Assembly (NCBI RefSeq): GCF_022346995.1
Contig: NZ_JAKRNM010000001.1
Location: 1,798,001-1,862,000, forward strand
Length of the DNA stretch: 64,000 nucleotides
Direction: 5' to 3'
DNA from: Paenibacillus sp. ACRRY
GTDB taxonomy: Bacteria > Bacillota > Bacilli > Paenibacillales > Paenibacillaceae
This document shows, piece after piece, positions 1 through 8,380 of this stretch. Positions within the stretch are counted from its first letter, which is position 1; each line of letters begins with the position of its first letter. Both the position numbers and the translations under genes were made by a program. Under the pieces are notes generated by a model. The model worked only from the letters and a program-made list of their open reading frames with translations. It was not told the origin of the DNA and searched no databases.

Positions 1-823
1 CCTCATCATAGAGATGCCCTTCAAAATCAAGCACATGTACTTCAAACGTAGGCTTCATCCCGCTATCGTGGAACGTAGGCTTCACACCGAGGTTCATTAC
101 CCCTCGCAACGACTGCTCCCCATGATATACGCGAACAGCATACACACCTTTCGCAGGTGCCACATAATGGTCTGTTAATTCGAGATTTGCAGTAGGGAAA
201 CCAATCGTCCGGCCGCGTTTCTCTCCGTGGATAACCGTTCCTCTGATACTGTAAGGACGTCCAAGCCACTGACTTGCTTCATCCATTTCTCCACGTTTAA
301 GCAAACCACGAATTAAAGAACTGCTGACCTTCTCCCCATTAAGCAGGAATGGAGGTACAGTTTCTACAGCCATCTCATTGCTGCCCAGCGAACGAAGCAT
401 CTGCTCATCACCGGCTCCCTTGTGACCAAAACGGAAGTCAAAACCAACTACCGCCGTTCGAGTCTGAAGCGGAATCAGCAGATCATGTACAAACTGCTCC
501 GGTGTCAACTGTGAAAATTCTTTATTAAACTCCACAACATATAACACATCAACGCCCATCTCTGCCAAGATATCTTCCTTATCTCTCAGGGGCGTCAAGT
601 AACCTTCGTAATCACCTTTGCGCATGACTTCTTTCGGGTGCGGATGGAAGGTCATTACCGCCGACTGCATGCCCTTTTCACGAGCAATGCGGACAGCTGA
701 CAGAATGACGCTTGCATGTCCGAGATGCATTCCATCAAATTGGCCAATGGCCAGCACCTGGGGTTGTCTACGCAATTCATCGGAAGTTAATGTCTGCGGA
801 TACGTTAGCATTACGGTTTTCAT
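1..823 (-). CDS. ribF: RibF, bifunctional riboflavin kinase / FAD synthetase (3' end cut by window edge)
   Basis: Phosphorylates riboflavin to FMN and adenylylates FMN to FAD in the cytosol. The reading frame is open from an ATG at 823 to base 1 (274 codons) with no stop, so the C-terminus lies outside the window. The N-terminal adenylyltransferase half shows GQFDGMHLGH (the GxFDGxHxGH nucleotide-binding motif) and FHPHP. A family-typical SSSLIRGLLKRGEM follows at about residue 160, then the kinase half begins with RPYSIRGTVIHGEKRGRTIG and GFPTANL. The start has AGGTG 9 nt upstream. An in-frame GTG four codons earlier overlaps that Shine-Dalgarno and is less likely. It lies downstream of truB, as ribC does in Bacillus. 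Confidence 0.95.
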   Translation of the reverse strand, partial: MKTVMLTYPQTLTSDELRRQPQVLAIGQFDGMHLGHASVILSAVRIAREKGMQSAVMTFHPHPKEVMRKGDYEGYLTPLRDKEDILAEMGVDVLYVVEFNKEFSQLTPEQFVHDLLIPLQTRTAVVGFDFRFGHKGAGDEQMLRSLGSNEMAVETVPPFLLNGEKVSSSLIRGLLKRGEMDEASQWLGRPYSIRGTVIHGEKRGRTIGFPTANLELTDHYVAPAKGVYAVRVYHGEQSLRGVMNLGVKPTFHDSGMKPTFEVHVLDFEGHLYDE

Positions 824-893
824 ACAATCATTCACCTGCATTTCACTTGATAGACCGAGCTTAACATCACATGAACCTAAACTCAAGGCCTCA

Positions 894-1817
894 TTATTCC
901 GGTAAAAAAACCTTTACAGCTCGAACTGTTGGTTTATGTTTATCTCGTTCGAAGATACCGAGAAATGTGCCATCCTGAGCATATAACCGCAAAAGCCCTG
1001 GCTGTTCCACGGGCGGCTCCAATAAACGTGCAGACAATTTCTGACCTTGGAGAGCTCCTTTGGTGTTGTCCTCTAGAACTTTATGGGCAGGCATGTAGTC
1101 AACGGCATCATCTACCGAAATCAGCACTTCAGCCAGCGTACCTGCTGCCATGTGCTGTTCCACATCCTCAAATCGCAAACACCGATCCGCTGTAACTCCC
1201 GCAGAAATGGTACGCTCAAGCTGTACCATAGTAGATGGGTATCCCAGTTCTCGGCCGATATCCACGCACAGTGTTCGAATATATGTCCCTTTGGAACATA
1301 ATGCCCGGAAGGAAATATCAATCGTGTCGCCATGCGTTTCGATTCCGGTCAGTTCAATCTCGTAAATCGTAACCTCGCGGCTCTTACGTTCGACGGTTTT
1401 GCCTTCACGTGCAAGCTCATACAGACGTTTACCGTCGACTTTCACAGCAGAGTACATGGGTGGAATCTGGGAAATCGTACCCTTAAACTGATTCAGGACC
1501 TCAAGCACCTGTTCTTCAGTAACTTGGACTGGTTCTTCCGAACGTTCAATAACCTCACCCGTCATATCCTCCGTGTCCGTGGACAGACCCAATCGTAGTG
1601 TTGCCAAGTACTCCTTCGGAAGTTCCTGCATGTATTCGACCACCCGAGTGGCCCGTCCGAGGCATAGCGGAAGTACACCTGTAACTTGTGGGTCCAATGT
1701 TCCTGTATGCCCAATACGCTTCATTTTCAAAATGCGTCGCATTTTGGCCACAACATCATGTGAGGTGAATCCTGCTGGCTTGTATACAGGCAAAATTCCT
1801 TCAAGTGGTTTTACCAT
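894..1817 (-). CDS. truB: TruB, tRNA pseudouridine(55) synthase
   Basis: Isomerises U55 in the T-loop of elongator tRNAs to pseudouridine. The 307-residue length is normal. The catalytic motif HTGTLDPQVTGVLPLC lies at residues 37-52 with the nucleophile Asp42. KPAGFTSHDVV near the N-terminus and SKGTYIRTLCVDIG near residue 180 are also TruB signatures. The C-terminus carries a PUA-like extension. The ATG overlaps the stop of nrnA by 7 nt, so translation is probably coupled. It belongs to the rimP-nusA-infB operon. Confidence 0.96.
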   Translation of the reverse strand: MVKPLEGILPVYKPAGFTSHDVVAKMRRILKMKRIGHTGTLDPQVTGVLPLCLGRATRVVEYMQELPKEYLATLRLGLSTDTEDMTGEVIERSEEPVQVTEEQVLEVLNQFKGTISQIPPMYSAVKVDGKRLYELAREGKTVERKSREVTIYEIELTGIETHGDTIDISFRALCSKGTYIRTLCVDIGRELGYPSTMVQLERTISAGVTADRCLRFEDVEQHMAAGTLAEVLISVDDAVDYMPAHKVLEDNTKGALQGQKLSARLLEPPVEQPGLLRLYAQDGTFLGIFERDKHKPTVRAVKVFLPE

Positions 1818-2788
1818 TGCGCATTCACCTGCTTCAGTACTTTGGCTACAATCTCTTCCAATTCACCTTCGACACGGCATCCGGCAGCCAGTACGTGGCC
1901 TCCTCCGCCAAATGTCTGTGCAAGCGCAGCAACATCGACTTTACCTGCCGACCGAAGAGACACTTTTACAGCATTGTTGTTGATCACTTTGAAAAAGATC
2001 CCCACTTCCACGCCTTGAATATTCCGAGGGTAGTTTACAACCCCTTCGAGATCCTCATTAGCCGCTCCACAAGCGATCATATCTTCCGGTGTGATAACCA
2101 CCCAGGCAATTTTTCCGTCCTTTGTCATTTGCAGACTCGAAAGTGCCTGATTTAATACACGAACCTGAGGTAGCGTAACCTGTTCAAGCAAAATTTGCGC
2201 GAGGTAAGGTCCATCCACGCCATGTTCCAGCAATTTGGATGCAGTTGTCATTACATTTGGACTGGTATTCGCGTACCGAAACCCGCCTGTATCCGTAAGC
2301 AACCCTGTATATATAGCCGTTGCAGCATCTTTGTTCAAGGTCACTGGGAACAAGTTTACAAAATCAAACAAGATTTCCGCAGTAGCTGCTGCATCCGGTT
2401 TAATGATATTTACCGTTCCATAAGCATCATTAGTGGGATGGTGATCAATATTTAAAATAACAGCATCTTCTTCAAAATAATCGCGAGTTAGGCCCACTCT
2501 TGCAAAGTCTGCACAGTCTACACAAATCACTGCTTTATATTTACGCTGCGGTGGTTGTTCGGTCATGTTCACGATTTCGTCTGCACCCCACAAAAAACGC
2601 ATACGCTGCGGGATTTCACCTTCATTGATCATCGTGAATGTCTTCCCCAGACATGACAGCAGCCAGCCCACTGTTACTGTCGAGCTGACTGCGTCACCGT
2701 CCGGCTGTACATGCGACACGACCAGGTAATCATCATGCTCCAGCAGGAATTGCTTTCCTGCCTGAAGCGCCTGTTCATAAGTGTGCAT
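1811..2788 (-). CDS. nrnA: NrnA, DHH-family oligoribonuclease / pAp phosphatase
   Basis: Degrades 2- to 5-nt RNA and dephosphorylates 3'-phosphoadenosine 5'-phosphate, using two Mn ions. Metal-binding motifs are visible: HVQPDGDA at residues 26-33, VDC near 90, DHH at 115-117, and the DHHA1 substrate loop GGGGHVLAAG around 294-303. The start chosen is the ATG at 2788 with AAGGAG 6 nt upstream; a longer frame would run 62 nt into rbfA. The product is 325 aa. It sits between rbfA and truB, where Bacillus subtilis has no nrnA; this arrangement is common in other Bacillota. Confidence 0.92.
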   Translation of the reverse strand: MHTYEQALQAGKQFLLEHDDYLVVSHVQPDGDAVSSTVTVGWLLSCLGKTFTMINEGEIPQRMRFLWGADEIVNMTEQPPQRKYKAVICVDCADFARVGLTRDYFEEDAVILNIDHHPTNDAYGTVNIIKPDAAATAEILFDFVNLFPVTLNKDAATAIYTGLLTDTGGFRYANTSPNVMTTASKLLEHGVDGPYLAQILLEQVTLPQVRVLNQALSSLQMTKDGKIAWVVITPEDMIACGAANEDLEGVVNYPRNIQGVEVGIFFKVINNNAVKVSLRSAGKVDVAALAQTFGGGGHVLAAGCRVEGELEEIVAKVLKQVNAQW

Positions 2789-2807
2789 TGCCGTCTCCTT
2801 TATGCTG

Positions 2808-3167
2808 TTACTGGGATTCGTTCTTGTCCGTACCGATGTCGCCAAGCAGCTTTTCAATCCGGCTGCCATAAGCGATCGATTCGTCGATCTTGAATATCAA
2901 TTCAGGTACATGGCGAAGTCTAATTCGCTTGCCCAGCTCGGAACGCAAAAATCCATTTGCTTTGTCGAGTGCTTTAAGCGAGTTATCCTTTTGCTCCTGT
3001 TCACCGAAGACACTCAGATAAACTTTGGCTTGCGACAAGTCATTAGTCACGTCGACACCTGTTACGGTAATGAAGCCGATACGTGGATCTTTCAGTTCGG
3101 ACTGGATAAGCACACTCAATTCTTTCTTGATCTGCTCGCCCACTCTACCTGTACGAATCTTGGCCAT
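2808..3167 (-). CDS. rbfA: RbfA, 30S ribosome-binding factor
   Basis: Small KH-like protein needed for late 16S rRNA 5'-end maturation and cold adaptation. The 119-residue product begins [18 protein letters not shown], and [18 protein letters not shown] at about residues 26-43 is the typical core. The charged C-terminus after [13 protein letters not shown] is also typical. The start has AGGTGA 6 nt upstream. It lies 25 nt downstream of infB. In Bacillus subtilis ylxP intervenes between infB and rbfA; here it does not. Confidence 0.95.
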   Translation of the reverse strand: MAKIRTGRVGEQIKKELSVLIQSELKDPRIGFITVTGVDVTNDLSQAKVYLSVFGEQEQKDNSLKALDKANGFLRSELGKRIRLRHVPELIFKIDESIAYGSRIEKLLGDIGTDKNESQ

Positions 3168-3192
3168 AGTTGTTCACCTCATGCTTCCTTGC

Positions 3193-5796
3193 TTATCGTT
3201 GTACCGTCTCCATGACAAAGGCTTCGATAACGTCGCCTTCTTTGAGATCGTTATAATTATCAAGAGTAATACCACATTCGTAGCCTTGAGCTACTTCTTT
3301 GGCATCATCTTTGTAACGTTTCAGTGAATCAAGCTTACCTTCGTAAAGGACGATGCCATCACGAATCAAGCGTGCTTCTGCTGAACGTGTAATTTTACCG
3401 GAAGTAACCATACATCCTGCGATGGTACCCACTTTACTGATTTTGAACGTGCTGCGAACTTCAGCATGACCGATTACATTTTCTTTGTAGATCGGATCAA
3501 GCATTCCTTTCATCGCCTGTTCAATCTCTTCAATAACGCTATAGATGACACGGTGAAGACGAATGTCTACTTGCTCTTGATCTGCAGTTATTTTCGCCTG
3601 ATTGTCAGGACGAACGTTGAAACCGATCACGATGGCATTTGATGCAGCAGCCAAGATAATGTCGGATTCGGTAATTGCACCAGCACCGCTATGAATGATC
3701 TTCACGCGCACGCCTTCAACCTCGATTTTTGCAAGTGAGCCCTTCAATGCTTCAACAGAACCTTGAACGTCACCTTTGATAATGACATTCAGATCTTTGA
3801 TTTCGCCATCTTTGATGTGTTGGAACAGATCGTCCAATGTTACACGTGTGTTGGTACCCAAATCGGATTCACGTTGCGTGATCGCACGTTTATCAGCGAT
3901 AGAACGAGCTTTACGCTCATCTTCAAATACCATGAATGGATCACCCGCACCTGGAACTTCAGTCAACCCTGTGATTTCTACAGGAGTAGAAGGTCCAGCT
4001 TCTTTCAAACGGCGACCTTTATCATTCACCATCGCACGTACACGACCGAAGCAGTTACCTGCTACAAAGGCATCTCCAACTTTCAAAGTACCGTGCTGTA
4101 CCAAAATACGGGCAACTGGGCCGCGTCCTTTATCCAGTTCGGCTTCGATCACTGTACCACGGGCACGTTTGTCCGGGTTCGCTTTGTACTCGTTCACTTC
4201 AGCAACGAGCAGGATCATTTCAAGCAGACCCTCCAGACCCATTCTTTGTTTCGCCGAAACGTTAACAAAGATGGTGTCACCGCCCCATTCTTCCGGAACG
4301 AGTTCATAGTTGGTCAGTTCTTGTTTTACTTTGTCCGGATCTGCACCAGGCTTATCGATTTTGTTAACCGCAACGATAATAGGAAGACCCGCTGCTTTTG
4401 CGTGGTTAATGGCTTCAACAGTCTGTGGCATAACGCCGTCATCCGCAGCAACAACGATGATGGTAATATCCGTTACTTGTGCACCACGAGCACGCATCGC
4501 TGTAAACGCTTCGTGACCCGGTGTATCCAGGAATGTGATTTTTTTGTTGTTGATTTCTACCTGATAAGCACCGATATGCTGCGTAATTCCGCCAGCTTCG
4601 CCGCCCGTTACATTCGTGGAACGAATGGCATCAAGTAGTGTTGTTTTACCATGGTCAACGTGACCCATAATCGTTACAACTGGAGGACGGGATTGCAGAT
4701 CCGCAGGATCATCATTCTCTTCCACAGTCTCGAAACGATCGTCTTCAAGCACAATTTTCACTTCAACCTCAACACCGAATTCACCTGCGAGCAGAAGAAT
4801 TGTATCGATATCGAGCTCTTGATTAATTGTAGCCATAACGCCCATACCAATGAGTTTTTTGATAACTTCGGAAGCATCCTTGTGGAGAAGCTTCGCTGTT
4901 TCACCGACAGTCATATCACCACGTACGATGATTTTCTTAGGTGTATTATCAATTTTCTCACGTTGTTGGTACTGTTGTTGGTTTCTGTTACGGTTGTTCT
5001 TGCCACCACGGTTGCCGCGGAAGTTACCGCCACGGTTGTCGTCATAACGACGTCCGCCGCCGCCACTGTTAGAACGGTTACCGTTGTTGTTATTACCGGA
5101 ATTTCCTTGTCCGCCTCTGCGTTGACCTTGTCCTTGATTCTGTCCTTGGCCACCGCTGCGGTTGCCACCATTACCAGTGTTGCTTGGTCCAGCGCTTCTC
5201 ACTTGACCGCCACCACTGTTGTTAGGCCGTTGTCCTGAACCTTGTGGACGTGAAGCTGTGCTGCTTTGTCCGCCTTGTGGACGTGAAGCTGTACTACTTT
5301 GTCCGCCTTGCGAAGGTCTGGAGCGATTACCTGTTTGTCCTCCCTGGCTGGAGCCTTGGGAAGAGTTAGTTCTGTTGCGGCTATCTTGGCCGCTGGGTCT
5401 TTGGGAGCCGTTGTTATTGTTTGAATTTGGTCTATTGTTCATACCTACCTGCTTTTCCTGTTGTATTTTTGTTTGTACGGGACTACCGGATGAATTACTG
5501 TTGTTCGGCGTGTTCGCTCCGCCGGCCGGCTTGTTGCTGTCCACTGTTTTTTCACTGCGCACGGAGGAAGTAGCGACTGGTTTTGCCTCGCTGTTCTGTT
5601 TGGATGCTGCAGTGGATTTTATATCTTTAAAAAATTGTTCCACCTTACCCACTGAACCATTCTCCATGACGCTCATATGATTGTTTACGGGAATATCCAG
5701 TTTTTTAAGAATGGTTATAATTTCTTTGCTACTCATATTAAGGGACTTCGCATATTCATAAACTCGCAATTTATCCTTGTTTTCCTGTTTACTCAA
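3193..5796 (-). CDS. infB: InfB, translation initiation factor IF-2
   Basis: GTPase that places initiator tRNA on the 30S subunit and promotes subunit joining. The 867-residue protein has an IF2_N-type segment at residues 1-55, then a very long low-complexity tract (about 62-285) rich in Asn, Gly, Gln, Ser and Arg, a second IF2_N-like segment (290-345), and the G domain. G1 is GHVDHGKTT near 378, G3 is DTPGHEAFT near 424, and G4 is NKID near 478. Domains II, III and C2 complete it. The first codon is TTG, with GGAGG 9 nt upstream. It overlaps the ylxQ stop by 8 nt, suggesting coupling. The low-complexity tract contains a 33-bp tandem duplication. Confidence 0.97.
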   Translation of the reverse strand: MSKQENKDKLRVYEYAKSLNMSSKEIITILKKLDIPVNNHMSVMENGSVGKVEQFFKDIKSTAASKQNSEAKPVATSSVRSEKTVDSNKPAGGANTPNNSNSSGSPVQTKIQQEKQVGMNNRPNSNNNNGSQRPSGQDSRNRTNSSQGSSQGGQTGNRSRPSQGGQSSTASRPQGGQSSTASRPQGSGQRPNNSGGGQVRSAGPSNTGNGGNRSGGQGQNQGQGQRRGGQGNSGNNNNGNRSNSGGGGRRYDDNRGGNFRGNRGGKNNRNRNQQQYQQREKIDNTPKKIIVRGDMTVGETAKLLHKDASEVIKKLIGMGVMATINQELDIDTILLLAGEFGVEVEVKIVLEDDRFETVEENDDPADLQSRPPVVTIMGHVDHGKTTLLDAIRSTNVTGGEAGGITQHIGAYQVEINNKKITFLDTPGHEAFTAMRARGAQVTDITIIVVAADDGVMPQTVEAINHAKAAGLPIIVAVNKIDKPGADPDKVKQELTNYELVPEEWGGDTIFVNVSAKQRMGLEGLLEMILLVAEVNEYKANPDKRARGTVIEAELDKGRGPVARILVQHGTLKVGDAFVAGNCFGRVRAMVNDKGRRLKEAGPSTPVEITGLTEVPGAGDPFMVFEDERKARSIADKRAITQRESDLGTNTRVTLDDLFQHIKDGEIKDLNVIIKGDVQGSVEALKGSLAKIEVEGVRVKIIHSGAGAITESDIILAAASNAIVIGFNVRPDNQAKITADQEQVDIRLHRVIYSVIEEIEQAMKGMLDPIYKENVIGHAEVRSTFKISKVGTIAGCMVTSGKITRSAEARLIRDGIVLYEGKLDSLKRYKDDAKEVAQGYECGITLDNYNDLKEGDVIEAFVMETVQR
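5241..5306 (-). repeat. 33-bp tandem duplication inside infB
   Basis: Two adjacent 33-bp units (5241-5273 and 5274-5306) differ at only two positions. They encode two copies of an 11-residue [11 protein letters not shown]-type unit in the low-complexity part of IF-2. The unit keeps the reading frame. It looks like a recent in-frame expansion and could vary between strains. Confidence 0.9.
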
Positions 5797-6118
5797 TATA
5801 CTCCACCTCCGACATTATACCGACTTGCTTGGAGATCATTTTTGCAAACCCACGGTCCGTTACCGCAAGAACAACCCGCGTTTCTTTACCGATACTTGAA
5901 CCCAGACTATCCCGGTCAAATCCGATCACCAGCGGAACTTTGTAGGTTCCGCATTTGTCGCGAAATTTCTTCTGTGTATTGGCCGAGGCGTCACCCGCAA
6001 CAATAACCATCTTAGCTTCGGAAGAACGGATCGCCTTGAGCACGATTTCTTCACCTGTCACCAGTTTGCCTGCGCGCATGGAGAGTCCCAGATAAGACAA
6101 CGCTTTGTTATTCATCAT
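5789..6118 (-). CDS. ylxQ: YlxQ, L7Ae-family RNA-binding protein
   Basis: Member of the ribosomal L7Ae/L30e/S12e/Gadd45 fold. Family members bind kink-turn RNA; the cellular role is not settled. The 109-residue product begins [19 protein letters not shown] and has VIVAGDAS near residue 40, both typical of YlxQ. The start chosen is the ATG at 6118, with AGGAG 7 nt upstream; a GTG at 6124 would sit only 1 nt from that Shine-Dalgarno. The start overlaps the rnpM stop by 11 nt and the stop overlaps the infB start by 8 nt. It is therefore tightly coupled within the nusA-rnpM-ylxQ-infB unit. Confidence 0.9.
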   Translation of the reverse strand: MMNNKALSYLGLSMRAGKLVTGEEIVLKAIRSSEAKMVIVAGDASANTQKKFRDKCGTYKVPLVIGFDRDSLGSSIGKETRVVLAVTDRGFAKMISKQVGIMSEVEYIE

Positions 6119-6416
6119 GATCACGCTCCTGCGCTGCTATGAAATCATCTTCAACCGATGCGAAATCAGCAGCCAATTGCTCGTAAATTTCAGGTGAAAC
6201 CTTGCCTTTCAACGCCCGATCCAAAGACCGGTTTTTGAGTGCAAGTTTAAAACAGGATTCCTTGCCGCATAAATAAGCGCCACGTCCGGACTTTTTGCCA
6301 GTCAAATCGATCAGCACTTCATCCTCTGGCGTTTTAACGATACGGATCAGTTGCTTTTTGGGCATCATTTCTTGACACGCCACACATTTGCGCAGCGGTA
6401 CTTTTTTCTGTTTCAT
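6108..6416 (-). CDS. rnpM: RnpM (YlxR, DUF448), RNase P modulator
   Basis: DUF448/YlxR-family RNA-binding protein. In Bacillus subtilis this family was reported to bind RnpB RNA and modulate RNase P. The 102-residue product carries RKCVACQE at residues 9-16 with Cys11 and Cys14, then GRGAYLCGKESC with Cys50 and Cys55, a four-cysteine arrangement common in the family. It lies between nusA and ylxQ, as in Bacillus. The function is taken from family knowledge, not from this sequence. Confidence 0.92.
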   Translation of the reverse strand: MKQKKVPLRKCVACQEMMPKKQLIRIVKTPEDEVLIDLTGKKSGRGAYLCGKESCFKLALKNRSLDRALKGKVSPEIYEQLAADFASVEDDFIAAQERDHDE

Positions 6417-6441
6417 ACGTTAGCGCCCCCCGTGCTTTACT

Positions 6442-7539
6442 TTAATCGACGGAGACGGAATCTTGGTGCATTTCTGAAGAAGAATCTTTTTCTCTGCCGA
6501 ATTCCTGTTCCGCCTGGCTCTCGCTCTTAATGTCGATTTTCCAGCCGGTCAGCTTCGCTGCCAGGCGGGCATTTTGGCCCTTGATGCCGATAGCGAGGGA
6601 CAGTTGATAGTCCGGTACGATGACACGGGCCATCTTCTCTTCTTCAAATACTTGAACTTCCAACACTTTGGAAGGACTCAATGCATTAGCCACATATTCG
6701 TCTACCTGTTCGGAGTAACGAACGATGTCAATCTTTTCACCGCGCAGCTCACCCACAATGGTCTGCACGCGCATGCCTTTAGGGCCTACACATGATCCAA
6801 CCGGGTCAACTTCCTCATTGCGGGAATGTACGGCAATTTTGGAGCGGAAGCCCGCTTCACGTGCAACGGAGCGAATCTCAACGACTCCATCGAAAATTTC
6901 AGGAACTTCCAATTCAAAGAGTCGTTTCAATAGACCCGGATGTGTGCGGGATAAAATGATTTGCGGCCCTTTGGTCGTATTTTCGACCTTGGTGATGTAT
7001 GCCTTGATACGGTCACCATGAACAAATTTTTCATTCGGCATCAATTCGGTTAACGGCAATGCCGCTTCGATTTTGCCCAGATCGATGTAGATATTGCGCA
7101 AATCCTGACGCTGCACCACTCCCGTAACGATATCCTCTTCCTTGTCAACGAAAGCGTTGTAGATCAGGCCGCGTTCGGCTTCACGAATCCGCTGGGTCAC
7201 TACCTGTTTGGCAGTCTGTGCGGCGATACGGCCGAAATCGCGCGGCGTAACCTCAATCTCCGCAATATCTTCCAGCTGGAAGTGTGGGTTAATTTCACGT
7301 GCAGCAGGCAACGAAATCTCGGTGCGTGAGTCGAGGACTTCCTCCACGATTAATTTGCGTGCATATACACGAATAACTCCAGTGTTGCGGTTCATATCAA
7401 CACGCACGTTTTGAGCGGTGTTGAAATTACGTTTGTAGCTGGAGATTAATGCCGCCTCAATCGCTTCAAACAGCACATCCTTGCTGATCCCTTTTTCCCG
7501 CTCCAATTCATTCATTGCTTCAATAAAATCCATACTCAT
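6442..7539 (-). CDS. nusA: NusA, transcription termination/antitermination factor
   Basis: RNA polymerase-associated factor that promotes pausing, intrinsic termination and rRNA antitermination. The 365-residue protein shows the NusA N-domain (MSMDFIEAMNELEREKGIS onward), an S1 domain around 135-200 and two KH domains. KH signatures include DPVGSCVGPKGMRVQTI and SLAIGIKGQNARLAAKLTG. There is no C-terminal acidic-repeat domain, as usual in Gram-positives. The start is the ATG at 7539 with AAAGGGGG about 10 nt upstream; a second ATG at 7533 is possible. Confidence 0.96.
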   Translation of the reverse strand: MSMDFIEAMNELEREKGISKDVLFEAIEAALISSYKRNFNTAQNVRVDMNRNTGVIRVYARKLIVEEVLDSRTEISLPAAREINPHFQLEDIAEIEVTPRDFGRIAAQTAKQVVTQRIREAERGLIYNAFVDKEEDIVTGVVQRQDLRNIYIDLGKIEAALPLTELMPNEKFVHGDRIKAYITKVENTTKGPQIILSRTHPGLLKRLFELEVPEIFDGVVEIRSVAREAGFRSKIAVHSRNEEVDPVGSCVGPKGMRVQTIVGELRGEKIDIVRYSEQVDEYVANALSPSKVLEVQVFEEEKMARVIVPDYQLSLAIGIKGQNARLAAKLTGWKIDIKSESQAEQEFGREKDSSSEMHQDSVSVD

Positions 7540-7577
7540 GAATGTTGATCCCCCTTTCAAACATGGCATCTCATACG

Positions 7578-7620
7578 TAAAACGGCGAAAGGCTCAGAAC
7601 TCATGAGCACCTTGCCGTTA
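7578..7620 (-). other. Imperfect hairpin between rimP and nusA
   Basis: On the minus strand AACGGC and AAGG pair with CCTT and GCCGTT, with CTCA/TGAG at the top, two 2-nt bulges and a 7-nt loop. It is followed only by TTTTACG. It sits in the 123-nt gap upstream of the nusA Shine-Dalgarno. It could be a weak attenuator or an RNA-processing site; the run of U is short, so strong termination is unlikely. Confidence 0.4.
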
Positions 7621-7662
7621 TCGTGAGATGTGTCTTTTTCATTAATAAAGTGAACAAGGCAC

Positions 7663-8124
7663 TTAAAACAGAATGGCCAAGCGCGCACTGGCTACCTTAT
7701 CATAAGGAACCGTGTACTGCTTCTTGCCTGCTTCGATCACAAGTTCCCCGTTATCAAAGGAAAGCAATTTACCTTCAAATTCCTTCATTCCATTCACTGC
7801 TTCGTAGGTAGTAACAAATACGTTTTTCCCTACGGATTTTGCAACATCCTCTGCTTTTTTCAGTGGACGTTCAGCTCCCGGAGAAGACACTTCAAGGAAA
7901 TAGACGGTTGGAATCGGATCGTTCTCATCCAGCTTGGCGCTCAGCTGTTCGCTGATCAAGACACAATCATCGATGTCGATGCCACCCTCTTTGTCGACAT
8001 ACACCCGTAAAAACCAGTTGCTGCCTTCTTTGACGTAATCGATGTCAACCAGCTCGAAGCCTTGTTCATTCAAGTAGGGTTGGATCATTTCTTCCACGGT
8101 AGATTTAATCTTCGTTGTGCTCAA
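7663..8124 (-). CDS. rimP: RimP, ribosome maturation factor
   Basis: Assists 30S subunit assembly. The 153-residue product matches the family in length and in FELVDIDYVKEG, FLRVYVDKEGG and YFLEVSSPGAERPLKK, the last being the most conserved RimP motif. I chose the TTG at 8124, with GGAGG 9 nt upstream, because the N-terminus then matches other RimPs. The frame is open 26 codons further upstream without a better start. It is the first gene of the operon that runs through nusA to ribF. Confidence 0.94.
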   Translation of the reverse strand: MSTTKIKSTVEEMIQPYLNEQGFELVDIDYVKEGSNWFLRVYVDKEGGIDIDDCVLISEQLSAKLDENDPIPTVYFLEVSSPGAERPLKKAEDVAKSVGKNVFVTTYEAVNGMKEFEGKLLSFDNGELVIEAGKKQYTVPYDKVASARLAILF

Positions 8125-8208
8125 AACCGATAACCTCCAACTTAGGTTACGCCGACATGTTAAGCCGACAATTTCGTAATACCCAAGATTCTTGTATACC
8201 AAAGACTA

Positions 8209-8230
8209 AAGAGTGGGTTTCCCCACTCTT
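8209..8230 (-). other. Perfect 9-bp hairpin in the rimP leader
   Basis: Arms AAGAGTGGG and CCCACTCTT are separated by 4 nt. The hairpin lies about 25 nt downstream of the expected transcription start and about 85 nt upstream of the rimP start. No run of U follows on the minus strand, so it is more likely a leader structure than a terminator. Confidence 0.5.
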
Positions 8231-8262
8231 CAGAAATTCGTACTATCTCGTTCACTTCAGAA

Positions 8263-8291
8263 ATTATAACATAGTCTGGTAATAGTGACAA
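8263..8291 (-). promoter_or_regulatory. Sigma-A promoter of the rimP-nusA-infB operon
   Basis: On the minus strand TTGTCA (8286-8291) and TATAAT (8263-8268) are separated by exactly 17 nt. The -10 is a perfect consensus and the -35 matches five of six. The leader to the rimP start would be about 130 nt. It lies in the 256-nt gap after polC, so the operon starts here independently of polC. Confidence 0.88.
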
Positions 8292-8380
8292 GTAAGCGAT
8301 CTTTCAGGTCAATTGCGTACTAATGAAGAAAAAATTACGCAACCACCTGACAGACGTTTTATGGACCACTTGAGCTTCCA

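Noticed and set aside
3763-4638. Plus-strand open frame of 291 codons opposite infB
   Set aside because: Exact antisense of the conserved IF-2 G domain; composition typical of a shadow frame.
4911-5171. Alternative minus-strand frame of 86 codons inside infB, rich in Val, Thr and Ala
   Set aside because: A frame shift reading of the low-complexity repeat region; long because the repeats lack stops in that frame.
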